A stretch of DNA of 7,506 bases from Acidobacteriota bacterium (GTDB taxonomy: Bacteria; Acidobacteriota; Terriglobia; UBA7540), in assembly GCA_021789565.1 (NCBI GenBank), contig JAJYJL010000360.1:1-7506 (forward strand). Direction: 5' to 3'. This document shows positions 1 through 5,654 of the stretch, piece after piece. How positions within the stretch are numbered: position 1 is the first letter of the stretch; every line of letters begins with the position of its first letter. The position numbers and the translations under genes are program-made. The notes below the pieces were generated by a model that saw only the letters and a list, made by a program, of their open reading frames with translations, ran no database searches and was not told the origin of the DNA.

Positions 1-590
1 AATGGTTCCTCGTGCTGGCGTTGCGCGTTGAACACCGCTTCCTCCGGGAGAAGAGTGTCCGTGCCAGTCAGTCGAAATCGGCATTTGCGAAATAGGATTT
101 GCGATGCCGCCTGGCACGTCCGTTCAAGCAGGGCCTCTGGCTTAGGGTCAATTTGCGGAGGCTGCTTGCTGCTCAGCAAACGGTTGATTTCCGGGTTGAG
201 ACCTCTCGCGAACCAGGTTTTCACCTGAGCGTACTCGGCGGGTGAGAGAGTTCGCTTCGCACTGGCCAAGAGCTGTTGCGTGGCTTTGCCCACCGCCCTG
301 TTGTATTGGCTGACCGCTTCGGCCCACTGCTGCCTCTTCTGCCCAGTAAGCTCGAGCGTGGCCACCGTTCCCATCGGGCAAAGCTGGCCGGTAGACATCC
401 CTGGGCAGAAGACCGTTCCGGATGCATCTTTTTTCGACATACTCATCCCGGACATCGCCATTTTGTTTTGGTGTCTGGCGCTGCGCGGGTGGCCGTAGGC
501 GGATCGACTCCCTACGCCGACACCAATCAATCCTAAGAGCACGATGCCAGCCAAGGCGGCGCCTACGCGCTCCACCCGTTTGATCTTCAT
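1..590 (-). CDS. Secreted Met/Cys-rich protein, putative periplasmic metal-binding (3' end beyond window)
   Basis: The frame is open from ATG at 590 to the left edge (196 codons visible, no stop), so the C-terminus is missing. The start is supported by a purine-rich GGGGAGGGGAAG just upstream. Residues 1-33 look like a signal peptide: a basic start (MKIKRVER), a hydrophobic core about 11-27, and a likely cleavage after A-Y-G33. The mature N-terminus is rich in potential soft-metal ligands: M44, M46, M49, M51, then C62-P-G-M65 and C71-P-M73, with further Cys at 159 and 170. Residues about 80-140 look helical and hydrophilic, loosely like CpxP/Spy-type LTxxQ proteins, but I cannot assign a family. 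It lies 128 bases downstream of the MerT fusion gene, so binding of Hg or Cu outside the membrane is plausible. The gene is clear; its function is inferred. Confidence 0.75.
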   Translation of the reverse strand, partial: MKIKRVERVGAALAGIVLLGLIGVGVGSRSAYGHPRSARHQNKMAMSGMSMSKKDASGTVFCPGMSTGQLCPMGTVATLELTGQKRQQWAEAVSQYNRAVGKATQQLLASAKRTLSPAEYAQVKTWFARGLNPEINRLLSSKQPPQIDPKPEALLERTCQAASQILFRKCRFRLTGTDTLLPEEAVFNAQRQHEEP

Positions 591-718
591 TCTTCCCCTC
601 CCCTTTCCGTTTCCCGTTCCTTGGCAACTTATCTCGTCCATCCCCGGAGGGCCCGTCGGTGAATCGGCCCCTTGCCTTCCCCGCGTCAAACGCCAAGCTG
701 ATCGAGCGGGCGACGCCG

Positions 719-1309
719 TTATTTCGCTACCGAAGCCTTGTAGCCCGTGGTGTCCACCACCTGAGCCAGCTTTTCCGGAGCGACCTTGCGCGGATCGTAT
801 TTCACCGTTGCGAACCCGGCTGGATAGCGGACGGCAGCGCCGAGCACGCCAGGCGTGGCCATCAGCTTATGCTGGATGACATCGGCGCACATGGGGCAAT
901 CCATGTTGGCAATCTTGAGTTGTGCGGTGGCTACCGTTGCGGCTGCCACGGGGTCGCGCGGCTGGGCTTGGCCAACGAGCTTTGAGCCATAGGATGGGAA
1001 GAAAGCCAGCGCGAGAACTGCCAGCGCGGCGAGCCACAGGGCAGGCTTCGCCCAGCGGTGCACGCGGCTGTTCGGCGCGCAGGTTTCCCCTTCGCACGCC
1101 GCTGCCACTTTCGGCTTGCGGTACACGAAATAAAATCCTGCGGCGAGCAGGATCGCGCTCAGACCAAGAAAATACGGGCGCAGCGCCACGAGCGGAGAAA
1201 ATGCCGCCGCCCCCACGCCCAAGCCGGCCAGGATCAGCGGTCCCAGGCAGCAGAGCGACGCCAAAAAGGCCGCAATGACAGAGCCAACCGTAAGAGATTT
1301 TCCTTGCAT
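719..1309 (-). CDS. merT: MerT-type mercuric ion transporter with fused C-terminal HMA (MerP-like) domain
   Basis: A 196-residue inner-membrane protein. In the MerT family Hg(II) is taken from a periplasmic carrier and passed through Cys pairs into the cytosol. Three membrane segments are visible: about 9-35, 45-63 and 88-106. The first carries the family's Cys pair C20-C21 (SLCCLGP). The loop after the second carries the second pair, C72-EGE-T-C77. After a linker, residues about 128-196 form a heavy-metal-associated domain with M136-D-C138-P-M-C141 and a TTGY end near 187-190. Fused MerT-MerP forms are known, and here the fusion replaces a separate merP. The ATG at 1309 follows AGGAGG with about 7 bases spacing and lies 18 bases after the csoR stop, so the two genes are surely co-transcribed. 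No mercuric reductase is in the window. Other soft metals as substrate cannot be excluded. Confidence 0.92.
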   Translation of the reverse strand: MQGKSLTVGSVIAAFLASLCCLGPLILAGLGVGAAAFSPLVALRPYFLGLSAILLAAGFYFVYRKPKVAAACEGETCAPNSRVHRWAKPALWLAALAVLALAFFPSYGSKLVGQAQPRDPVAAATVATAQLKIANMDCPMCADVIQHKLMATPGVLGAAVRYPAGFATVKYDPRKVAPEKLAQVVDTTGYKASVAK

Positions 1310-1327
1310 GTCCGTTCCTCCTGAGGC

Positions 1328-1633
1328 CTAAAGATTCTTGATGACCTGCGCCAGCGCGCCTTTCAGATCCCGCAGCGCCGCTTCGCCCTTGCCCGATCGC
1401 ATGCATTCCGAAACGCAGGTATCTATGTGATTTTCCAGCAATCGCGCCGCAGCCTGATTGGTCGCCGCGCGCACAGCCGAGAGCTGGAGAAGCAGATCCT
1501 CGCAGCTCGAGTGCTCCCCCAGCATGCGCTTGATGCCGCGCACGTGGCCTTCAATGCGGCTCAGCCGATTCTGCAATTCTTCCTCGACTTCCGGATCAAG
1601 ATAGGTTCCGGTCGCCGGTGCCGTCTTGAGCAT
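1328..1633 (-). CDS. csoR: CsoR/RcnR-family metal-sensing repressor
   Basis: A 101-residue all-helical DNA-binding repressor of the CsoR family (formerly DUF156). The family signature LSRIEGHVRGIKRML spans about residues 24-38. The ligands C44, H69 and C73 have the exact spacing (25 and 4) of the Cu(I) site C36-H61-C65 of Mycobacterium CsoR, pointing to a thiophilic metal rather than the Ni/Co type of RcnR. The outer-sphere Glu of CsoR falls at D89 here. The frame is open upstream to 1984, but only the ATG at 1633 gives the normal family length, has a GGGAGGGG ribosome site, and avoids overlapping the phospholipase gene. It is the first gene of csoR-merT and probably represses itself through the element that overlaps its ribosome site. 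Whether it senses Cu, Hg or a persulfide cannot be told from sequence. Confidence 0.92.
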   Translation of the reverse strand: MLKTAPATGTYLDPEVEEELQNRLSRIEGHVRGIKRMLGEHSSCEDLLLQLSAVRAATNQAAARLLENHIDTCVSECMRSGKGEAALRDLKGALAQVIKNL

Positions 1634-1656
1634 ATCCCCTCCCAGCCCATAGGATG
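1633..1656 (-). promoter_or_regulatory. Putative operator, copy B of a repeated 24-base element, at csoR
   Basis: On the plus strand it reads TATCCCCTCCC, then five variable bases, then ATAGGAT and G. It matches the element at 4829-4852 in the first 11 and in the last 7 conserved positions, with an identical gap. The outer ends form an imperfect inverted repeat (TATCC with GGATG). It covers the -10 hexamer, the transcription start, the csoR ribosome site and the first base of csoR, which is an ideal place for repression. C/G-run half sites with A/T ends are typical of CsoR-family operators, so autoregulation by CsoR is the simplest reading. Confidence 0.55.
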
Positions 1657-1680
1657 CCACAGGTCCCTGATTGGTCGCAA
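1651..1680 (-). promoter_or_regulatory. Promoter of csoR-merT operon
   Basis: On the minus strand, -35 TTGCGA (1675-1680), an 18-base spacer and -10 CATCCT (1651-1656). The hexamers are imperfect, but the arrangement superimposes exactly on the better promoter at 4847-4876. It would give a leader of only about 12-15 bases before the csoR ATG. It overlaps the putative operator. Confidence 0.5.
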
Positions 1681-1695
1681 GCGATTTTCTTGCGC

Positions 1696-2568
1696 TCAGA
1701 CAACCTCTTTTGAATTCCCCCTCCTTCTCTCGGAGTTGCCCGCCAAGTCCCGTTGAAGTTCTCGCAAGGCATGCTGGTACGCCGGTTCGATCAGGGTCCA
1801 GGCGCGGTCGAACTCGAGTAATCCCAAATCGGGTCCAGGACAAGGTTTCAGAATATGGACTTCGGTCTGAGAACGATAGACACGCAGGTCGCACTGGAAT
1901 TTGGCCTGGATCGCCAAGGAAAAGCTCTGGGCTAGAATCGAACTCCAGCGTGGGCGATTGCCGAAGGGATGCCGACAGCCGCACAACATTCCGATCACCC
2001 GTTCGGCACCTTCCGCAACGGCAAAATCAATCGGCACGTTGTCGGACAGACTGGCGTCCACCAATTGGCGTCGCTGCCACGCCACAGGAGGAAACAGACC
2101 TGGCAGAGCTGTGCTGGCGAGAATTGCATCAATCAACCCGCCGCTTCGCAGCGGCACCGCCTCGCCGCTTTCCAAGTCGGTCGCCAAAATGGTTAGCGGG
2201 ATCCTCAGATCTTCAAAGCAAGCGACGGGCAAACGTCTCTGCAACAGACGCCTCAAACGCGAGTTGCTGTACAGGCTTGGTGCGCCCCGCAGAACCCGAA
2301 TCCACGGCCAGGGCGTTCCGATCACGTTGCGGGTGCGTAGCGTTTTCCACTGCTCCGCGATTGCCCCGGGGTCCATTCCCGACGCAATGAAGGCCCCGTT
2401 GACCGCCCCGCTCGAACTCGCCACGATAAAGTCCACGTGGATTCCCAGTTCGACGATGGCACGATATAGGCCGATCTCAACAGCCGCGCGGCTTCCACCG
2501 CCGCAGAGTATCAGCGCCGTTCTCGGACGTTTGCCCCGTGAGGTCACGTCTGCGATAGCCGCTGGCAT
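1696..2568 (-). CDS. Patatin-like phospholipase family protein with divergent active-site motifs
   Basis: A 290-residue protein of the patatin/RssA-like acyl hydrolase family, in which a Ser-Asp dyad cleaves acyl esters of lipids. The oxyanion loop is C22-GGGSRAA near the N-terminus, followed by the nucleophile elbow A50-S-S52-S-G54 (usually GxSxG). The conserved block STALPGLFPPV lies at about 152-162, and the second catalytic motif at D171-A-S (usually DGG), followed by the expected DNVPI. Ser52 and Asp171 are thus present, but the flanking Gly residues are replaced at both motifs. No signal peptide or membrane span is seen, so it is probably cytoplasmic or peripheral. The ATG at 2568 has only a weak ribosome site (CGGGAA), so an internal GTG start near residue 8 is possible. 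It ends 62 bases before csoR, which has its own promoter. A metal link is only by position. Confidence 0.88.
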   Translation of the reverse strand: MPAAIADVTSRGKRPRTALILCGGGSRAAVEIGLYRAIVELGIHVDFIVASSSGAVNGAFIASGMDPGAIAEQWKTLRTRNVIGTPWPWIRVLRGAPSLYSNSRLRRLLQRRLPVACFEDLRIPLTILATDLESGEAVPLRSGGLIDAILASTALPGLFPPVAWQRRQLVDASLSDNVPIDFAVAEGAERVIGMLCGCRHPFGNRPRWSSILAQSFSLAIQAKFQCDLRVYRSQTEVHILKPCPGPDLGLLEFDRAWTLIEPAYQHALRELQRDLAGNSERRRGNSKEVV

Positions 2569-2578
2569 AATTCCCGTA

Positions 2579-2593
2579 TGCGAAAGATTCGCA
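2579..2593 (-). promoter_or_regulatory. Perfect inverted repeat just upstream of the phospholipase gene
   Basis: TGCGAA-AGA-TTCGCA: six-base perfect arms with a three-base centre, ending 11 bases before the phospholipase ATG. As RNA it is a small hairpin next to the ribosome site; as DNA it could be a dimer binding site. The rest of the 2569-2827 gap shows purine- or pyrimidine-rich tracts and no convincing gene. Confidence 0.35.
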
Positions 2594-2800
2594 GGACTCG
2601 CGCACCATCGGTGTGACGAGGGCTGCGAACGCTTTTCTATCCCTGGTCCGACCGCATAGCTTCTGGCAGGGCGAGGGGTGGAAATCGAGGGGTAGCGGAC
2701 GAAACCACCCTTCGCCCTGACCGGCGGGGAGGGGACCCGGAACTTTTTCAGGGAGCCAGCGCGCCTCCACGATTTTCGTCGGTACTGAGAGACGCGAATT

Positions 2801-2819
2801 GCCGAAAGCTCCCTTCGGC
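2801..2819 (-). terminator. Short stem-loop after the ECF sigma gene; possible weak terminator
   Basis: GCCGAA and TTCGGC form a perfect six-base stem with a seven-base loop, starting 8 bases beyond the sigma gene stop. No T-run follows on the transcribed side, so it is not a canonical intrinsic terminator. It may stabilise the 3' end or act with Rho. Confidence 0.3.
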
Positions 2820-2827
2820 CATTCCGT

Positions 2828-3451
2828 CTACCGGCTGCGCTCGGTCCGGCACAGCATCAATTCGCGGAGCTTCCTTCGCAACTGCCGCCGGGCGCGCAGC
2901 ACCCTGGATTTGGTAGCAGCTTCGGATAATCCCAAAGCCGCGGCCGTCTCCCGGATGGACATCCCGCTCAGGTCATGGAGAAGCACGACCTCCTGGTGAA
3001 AACCGTCCACCAAGTGAACCGCTTTCAGCAATAACCGCCTGAGTTCGTTGCGTGAATACTGCTCTTCGGGATTCGCGCTTTTCTCCGGAACTTCCGCAGC
3101 CCCGTGACCATCAATCCTTTCCGAAAGTTCCGCAAACGCGAACGAACCGGCATGGCGCTTCTCGGAGCGCCATTTTGCACGGCATTCGTTGATCACGATC
3201 TTCATCATCCATGAAGAGAAGCTCGAATCGCCGCGAAAATCCGGCAAGTGAAGGTAGGCTTGGAAGAGGGCGTTTTGAGCCGTGTCATCACCGTCATAGC
3301 CGTTTCCCCGGCAAAGTTGACGGGCCAAGCCACGGACCCGCGACTCGTTCCGCCGCACGAGATCTTCGAAGGCACCAGCGTTGCCAGTTTGCGCCCGGGT
3401 AACCAATTCACGTTCTGCGTCGGAGACAGGGCTGTTCGTTCTCTGTGACAT
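2828..3451 (-). CDS. ECF (group 4) RNA polymerase sigma factor, paralogue of the gene at 4053-4715
   Basis: A 207-residue sigma-70 family factor of the extracytoplasmic-function type. Region 2 spans about residues 12-95, with AFEDLVRRN, DDTAQNALFQAYLHLPDF and a region 2.4 block FSSWMMKIVINECRAKWR. An acidic linker (about 106-135) is followed by region 4 (about 136-200) with the helix-turn-helix MSIRETAAALGLSEAATKSRVLRARRQL. ECF factors direct polymerase to stress promoters and are usually held by an anti-sigma encoded next door; none is seen here. The ATG at 3451 is preferred because GGAG lies 9 bases upstream. An in-frame TTG at 3484 would add 11 residues outside the family domain. It lies 160 bases after the small membrane gene and is strikingly similar to the upstream sigma gene, suggesting local duplication. 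Confidence 0.93.
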   Translation of the reverse strand: MSQRTNSPVSDAERELVTRAQTGNAGAFEDLVRRNESRVRGLARQLCRGNGYDGDDTAQNALFQAYLHLPDFRGDSSFSSWMMKIVINECRAKWRSEKRHAGSFAFAELSERIDGHGAAEVPEKSANPEEQYSRNELRRLLLKAVHLVDGFHQEVVLLHDLSGMSIRETAAALGLSEAATKSRVLRARRQLRRKLRELMLCRTERSR

Positions 3452-3488
3452 GAAATTGACTCCATTTTCCGCCGCGCTAGGCAACCCC

Positions 3489-3501
3489 TTCCGAAACGGA
3501 A
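3489..3501 (-). promoter_or_regulatory. Inverted repeat upstream of the ECF sigma gene
   Basis: TTCCG-AAA-CGGAA: perfect five-base arms, 38 bases upstream of the preferred sigma start at 3451. It may be an operator or a weak RNA hairpin. I see no clear -35/-10 pair with it. Confidence 0.25.
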
Positions 3502-3552
3502 ATCCATCACCTACCGAAATAACCGTGGTCCCCGCTACTTGAGCATCGCATC

Positions 3553-3595
3553 GGGTCCCGAGGAATTGTCAGGACACAGCGCCTCCCTCGGGCCC
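3553..3595 (-). repeat. Long stem-loop between the small membrane gene and the ECF sigma gene
   Basis: CCCGAGG (3557-3563) pairs with CCTCGGG (3586-3592), and GGG (3553-3555) can pair with CCC (3593-3595) around a one-base bulge, giving about 10 pairs over a 22-base loop. It lies about 17 bases after the small gene's stop. No T-run follows, so it is more likely an mRNA processing or stability element, or a Rho-type terminator, than a canonical terminator. Confidence 0.35.
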
Positions 3596-3611
3596 TTCAT
3601 TGGTGCTGTCT

Positions 3612-3710
3612 CTAACGCCTGCGGGACTGGTTAAACGTTGAGTCCGGCCCGAGAATCATTAGCAGAACAAGCACCGTAGAAATGAAGATCAACACATCCA
3701 TTACCCACAT
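3612..3710 (-). CDS. Small single-span membrane protein (32 residues), unknown function
   Basis: ATG at 3710 is preceded by a textbook AGGAGG with a five-base spacer, and the frame runs 32 codons to TAG. The product starts MWVMDVLIFISTVLVLLMIL: nearly every residue from 1 to 20 is hydrophobic apart from D5, enough for one membrane helix. A short polar tail follows, ending in three arginines (SRRR), so by the positive-inside rule the C-terminus should be cytoplasmic. It resembles tiny single-span subunits such as KdpF in design only; I recognise no family. It sits between two ECF sigma genes, so a role as a membrane sensor or regulator of their pathway is an attractive but untested idea. The strong ribosome site and clean hydrophobic segment make chance unlikely. 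Confidence 0.6.
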   Translation of the reverse strand: MWVMDVLIFISTVLVLLMILGPDSTFNQSRRR

Positions 3711-3819
3711 TCCCGCCTCCTCAGCCTCCAGCCGTGTCGCGGTTTCTTGAGCGCGCGCTTTGCATCGTGGCCCCCTGTCACCAATTTGCCGCGCCGCATC
3801 AGCCGTCTTTGAACGAGCC

Positions 3820-4089
3820 TCATAGGTCGGAAACTGCGAAGTGTGACCCGACCCAATACGTCGGAAACGCCCCGAACAGCGGCTTCTGAGGCGGCCACTT
3901 AAATAGAGGCGTATCCCCCGCCAGGGGATTCAGGAAAATAGCTGGCTTTCCGTCGCGTCGCTGGTCCAGGATCAACGGTGGTGCGGGACAGGTATAGCCG
4001 TTATGGACTTCAGCGAGGCGTCGCACCTTAGCATCCAAAAGTCGGCACAAAATTATCCGTGGGCAGTTTTTGATGTGCTGCCCGGCCAA
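3820..4089 (-). CDS. Possible overlapping ORF at the 3' end of the ECF sigma gene (doubtful)
   Basis: Beyond the sigma stop at 4053 another frame stays open to TGA at 3820. Its translation has a protein-like mix (for example NGYTCPAPPLILDQ and a Trp/Phe/Pro-rich end KWPPQKPLFGAFPTYW). A TTG at 4089 would give 89 residues, but there is no ribosome site. It could be a small gene coupled to the sigma factor, a C-terminal part separated from it by a frameshift, or chance. No plus-strand gene explains this stretch. Confidence 0.2.
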   Translation of the reverse strand: MAGQHIKNCPRIILCRLLDAKVRRLAEVHNGYTCPAPPLILDQRRDGKPAIFLNPLAGDTPLFKWPPQKPLFGAFPTYWVGSHFAVSDL

Positions 4090-4715
4090 TAGCAGCGCCC
4101 CGGTGGACAGAATCTCTTCTGGAGGCTCCGTTTGAGGTACTGACGGGCCCGCAGAATGCGGCTTTTCGTGGCTGCCAGGGAAAGGCCAAGACGATCGGCT
4201 ATTTCCCGGTTCGACAGCCCTAAAATCTCGCTCAGGAAGATTGGTTGCCAGTAGTCTTCCTTTCCTCTCATGGAATGCCGGATGATCTCCTGAAACTCCC
4301 GCCGGGCGCATTCCTCTTCCGGACTGTCGGAGCCATCGGCAAGCGTTGGCTGGATTTTGTCTTCCCCATCCGACTCCTCGTCCAGACTCTGCCATCGGGT
4401 AGCGTTCTGCCAGTTGCGAAAGCGCATCCCACACTCGCGAATGACAATCCGCGTGAGCCATGTAGAGAAGCGTGAATCTCCACGAAAGTCTCCGACGTGT
4501 AGGAAAGCCGCCAGCAAAGCGTTCTGGTAAGTGTCCTCGCCATCGGCGTGATTGCCGCGACACAGATACGTAGCCAGGCGACGAATTCGGATCTCATCAC
4601 GCTGCACAAGCTCTTCGAACGCGCTGGCATCGCCCTCCTTCGCGCGCATGACCAGCACTTTCTCCGGCATGCTTTGGGGTTCCCTTTGGTGTTCAAGGCG
4701 ACATGTGCCTTCCAT
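4053..4715 (-). CDS. ECF (group 4) RNA polymerase sigma factor
   Basis: A 220-residue ECF sigma factor. Region 2 covers about residues 20-102 with AFEELVQRD, GEDTYQNALLAAFLHVGDF and FSTWLTRIVIRECGMRFR. An acidic linker (about 111-136, rich in D and E) leads to region 4, about 137-200, with the helix-turn-helix LSNREIADRLGLSLAATKSRILRARQYL. Many positions match the sigma factor at 2828-3451, including LCRGN, QNAL and DFRGDS, so the two are paralogues. The ATG at 4715 has a strong GAGGAGG site six bases upstream. The final 20 residues (CPPGRCYW and on) do not look like sigma factor and may follow a frameshift. It has its own strong promoter at 4847-4876, overlapped by the element also found at csoR, so metal-linked control is likely. 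No anti-sigma gene adjoins it. Confidence 0.93.
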   Translation of the reverse strand: MEGTCRLEHQREPQSMPEKVLVMRAKEGDASAFEELVQRDEIRIRRLATYLCRGNHADGEDTYQNALLAAFLHVGDFRGDSRFSTWLTRIVIRECGMRFRNWQNATRWQSLDEESDGEDKIQPTLADGSDSPEEECARREFQEIIRHSMRGKEDYWQPIFLSEILGLSNREIADRLGLSLAATKSRILRARQYLKRSLQKRFCPPGRCYWPGSTSKTAHG

Positions 4716-4725
4716 GGATTCCTCC

Positions 4726-4842
4726 TCACAAGACGATTCCTCTGCCCGGCGGCGCTAACGATTTCGCTGATGCGCGGCGGTCCCGCACGGGGAGGCCGCA
4801 GTCGGAATTCCAGATTACGGGCCACAAGTATCCCCTCCCCAT
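4726..4842 (-). CDS. Possible 38-residue leader ORF coupled to the ECF sigma gene (doubtful)
   Basis: An ATG at 4842 lies five bases after the -10 hexamer, near the predicted transcription start, so it would be leaderless. The frame runs 38 codons and stops at TGA exactly where the sigma gene's ribosome site begins (TGAGGAGG), a layout that fits translational coupling. The product (starting MGRGYLWPVIW) resembles nothing I know. An alternative GTG at about 4825 after GGAGGGG opens a different frame that runs into the sigma gene. It may simply be untranslated leader. Confidence 0.25.
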   Translation of the reverse strand: MGRGYLWPVIWNSDCGLPVRDRRASAKSLAPPGRGIVL

Positions 4843-4852
4843 GGATAGGATA
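4829..4852 (-). promoter_or_regulatory. Putative operator, copy A of the repeated 24-base element, at the ECF sigma promoter
   Basis: On the plus strand TATCCCCTCCC, five variable bases, then ATAGGATA. The outer TATCC and GGATA form a five-base inverted repeat, with further pairs inside. It covers the -10 hexamer and the transcription start. The csoR promoter carries the same element at the same place, so both are likely bound by one regulator. Confidence 0.55.
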
Positions 4853-4876
4853 TGAAGCGGATGAAGCTGTTGTCAA
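4847..4876 (-). promoter_or_regulatory. Sigma-70-type promoter of the ECF sigma gene
   Basis: On the minus strand, a perfect -35 TTGACA (4871-4876), an 18-base spacer and -10 TATCCT (4847-4852). This is the best promoter in the window. Transcription would start near 4840-4842, giving a leader of about 125 bases before the sigma ATG. Confidence 0.65.
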
Positions 4877-4947
4877 GAGGTATTTGCCAAAGCCCGAGAG
4901 AAGGCGCAGGCAATTTTCGTCGTGCCTGTTTCGGCGGCACTTCGCGC

Positions 4948-4973
4948 CGTAACTCTCGCGCCGCAAGGTTACG
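4948..4973 (-). terminator. Stem-loop at the end of the DedA gene; possible terminator
   Basis: CGTAAC (4948-4953) and GTTACG (4968-4973) pair, and the interior adds about five GC-rich pairs around a three-base loop with one bulge. The stem includes the dedA stop codon. No T-run follows, so termination would be weak or Rho-linked, but it fits the boundary between this unit and the separately promoted sigma gene. Confidence 0.4.
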
Positions 4974-5652
4974 AGCGGCGCGATGCTACGGAAGCCAACG
5001 ATTCCTTTTGTTTCAGTGAGTCCCGAGGTTCCGCAATATCGGCCGACACCGTCAGGATTCCATACTTGCGGACCCTCCACACCCGCATGGCAATCATCAG
5101 TGCGAAGCAGGCCACGATCGCCACGATTGTCATTCCCCCCAATCGAATGACTTTGTCCAGAGCTCCTGCCATCGCTGCGCCGAGTTGACTTCCAAGAACC
5201 GTGAAGAACGCCGCCCACAGCGTTGCGCCAATTAAATCGGCAATGAGAAACTTCCGGTAGGGCATTCGGGACATACCTGCGAACGGCGTGGCAAAGGTTC
5301 CCACCCCTGGAACAAACCGGGCTAGCGTAACCATCCACACCCCGAAACGGTGAAAGAAACGATCTGCTTTTCCCTCACAATCGTGCGAGCAAAGCGTAAG
5401 GCGGCAGTAGCCGTTCATGAAATGCCGGCCGCCCCTGCGGCCAATCAGGTACGAGGCGTGGTCGCCAACGGCTGCCCCAAAAGCCGTCACCAGAAAGACG
5501 GTGAAGAAATCCAAGCCTGCTTGACTGGCCGTTGCCGCCACCAAGAGCACCAGAATTTCACCCGGGAAGGGCACGCCAGCGTTCTCAGCAGCAACGCCGA
5601 CCAGCAGTCCCAAGTAAGCATAACGCGCCAGTAAGAGAACGACCTGATGCAT
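4969..5652 (-). CDS. DedA-family (VTT/SNARE-associated) inner-membrane protein
   Basis: A 227-residue multi-span membrane protein of the DedA family, whose members return polyprenyl-phosphate or phospholipid carriers across the inner membrane and support envelope stress tolerance. The family marks are all present: E23-NAGVPFPGE32, G63-DHASYLIGRRGG, and R112-FVPGVGTFATPFAGM. Hydrophobic stretches lie near 4-21, 33-62, 104-127, 135-160 and 172-191, followed by a polar C-terminal tail. The ATG at 5652 comes two bases after the stop of the preceding thioredoxin-like gene, so translation is probably coupled; there is no strong ribosome site of its own. An upstream TTG at 5679 would lengthen the product but overlaps that gene. 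The exact substrate cannot be told. Confidence 0.93.
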   Translation of the reverse strand: MHQVVLLLARYAYLGLLVGVAAENAGVPFPGEILVLLVAATASQAGLDFFTVFLVTAFGAAVGDHASYLIGRRGGRHFMNGYCRLTLCSHDCEGKADRFFHRFGVWMVTLARFVPGVGTFATPFAGMSRMPYRKFLIADLIGATLWAAFFTVLGSQLGAAMAGALDKVIRLGGMTIVAIVACFALMIAMRVWRVRKYGILTVSADIAEPRDSLKQKESLASVASRRS

Positions 5653-5654
5653 GG

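Noticed and set aside
148..696. Minus-strand 182-codon frame over the secreted protein gene
   Set aside because: It starts with TTG, has a composition rich in R, G and Q with no domain, and overlaps the frame with a signal peptide, good ribosome site and Met/Cys motifs.
986..1000. CATAGGATG within merT, similar to half of the 24-base element
   Set aside because: It lacks the TATCCCCTCCC half and lies inside coding sequence, so it is likely chance.
867..1406. Minus-strand 179-codon frame across csoR and merT
   Set aside because: It is a shifted reading of two strongly recognised genes.
1634..1984. N-terminal extension of csoR upstream of 1633
   Set aside because: It is unlike the family, lies inside the phospholipase gene, and the ATG at 1633 has a good ribosome site.
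2477..2770. 97-codon minus-strand frame before the phospholipase gene
   Set aside because: Low-complexity composition, no ribosome site, and overlap with the phospholipase N-terminus in another frame.
3701..3898. 65-codon Arg-rich minus-strand frame from GTG
   Set aside because: No ribosome site or domain, and its end overlaps the better small membrane gene.
4268..5338. 356-codon minus-strand frame across the DedA and sigma genes
   Set aside because: It is a shifted reading of two clear genes; its length reflects few stops in GC-rich DNA.
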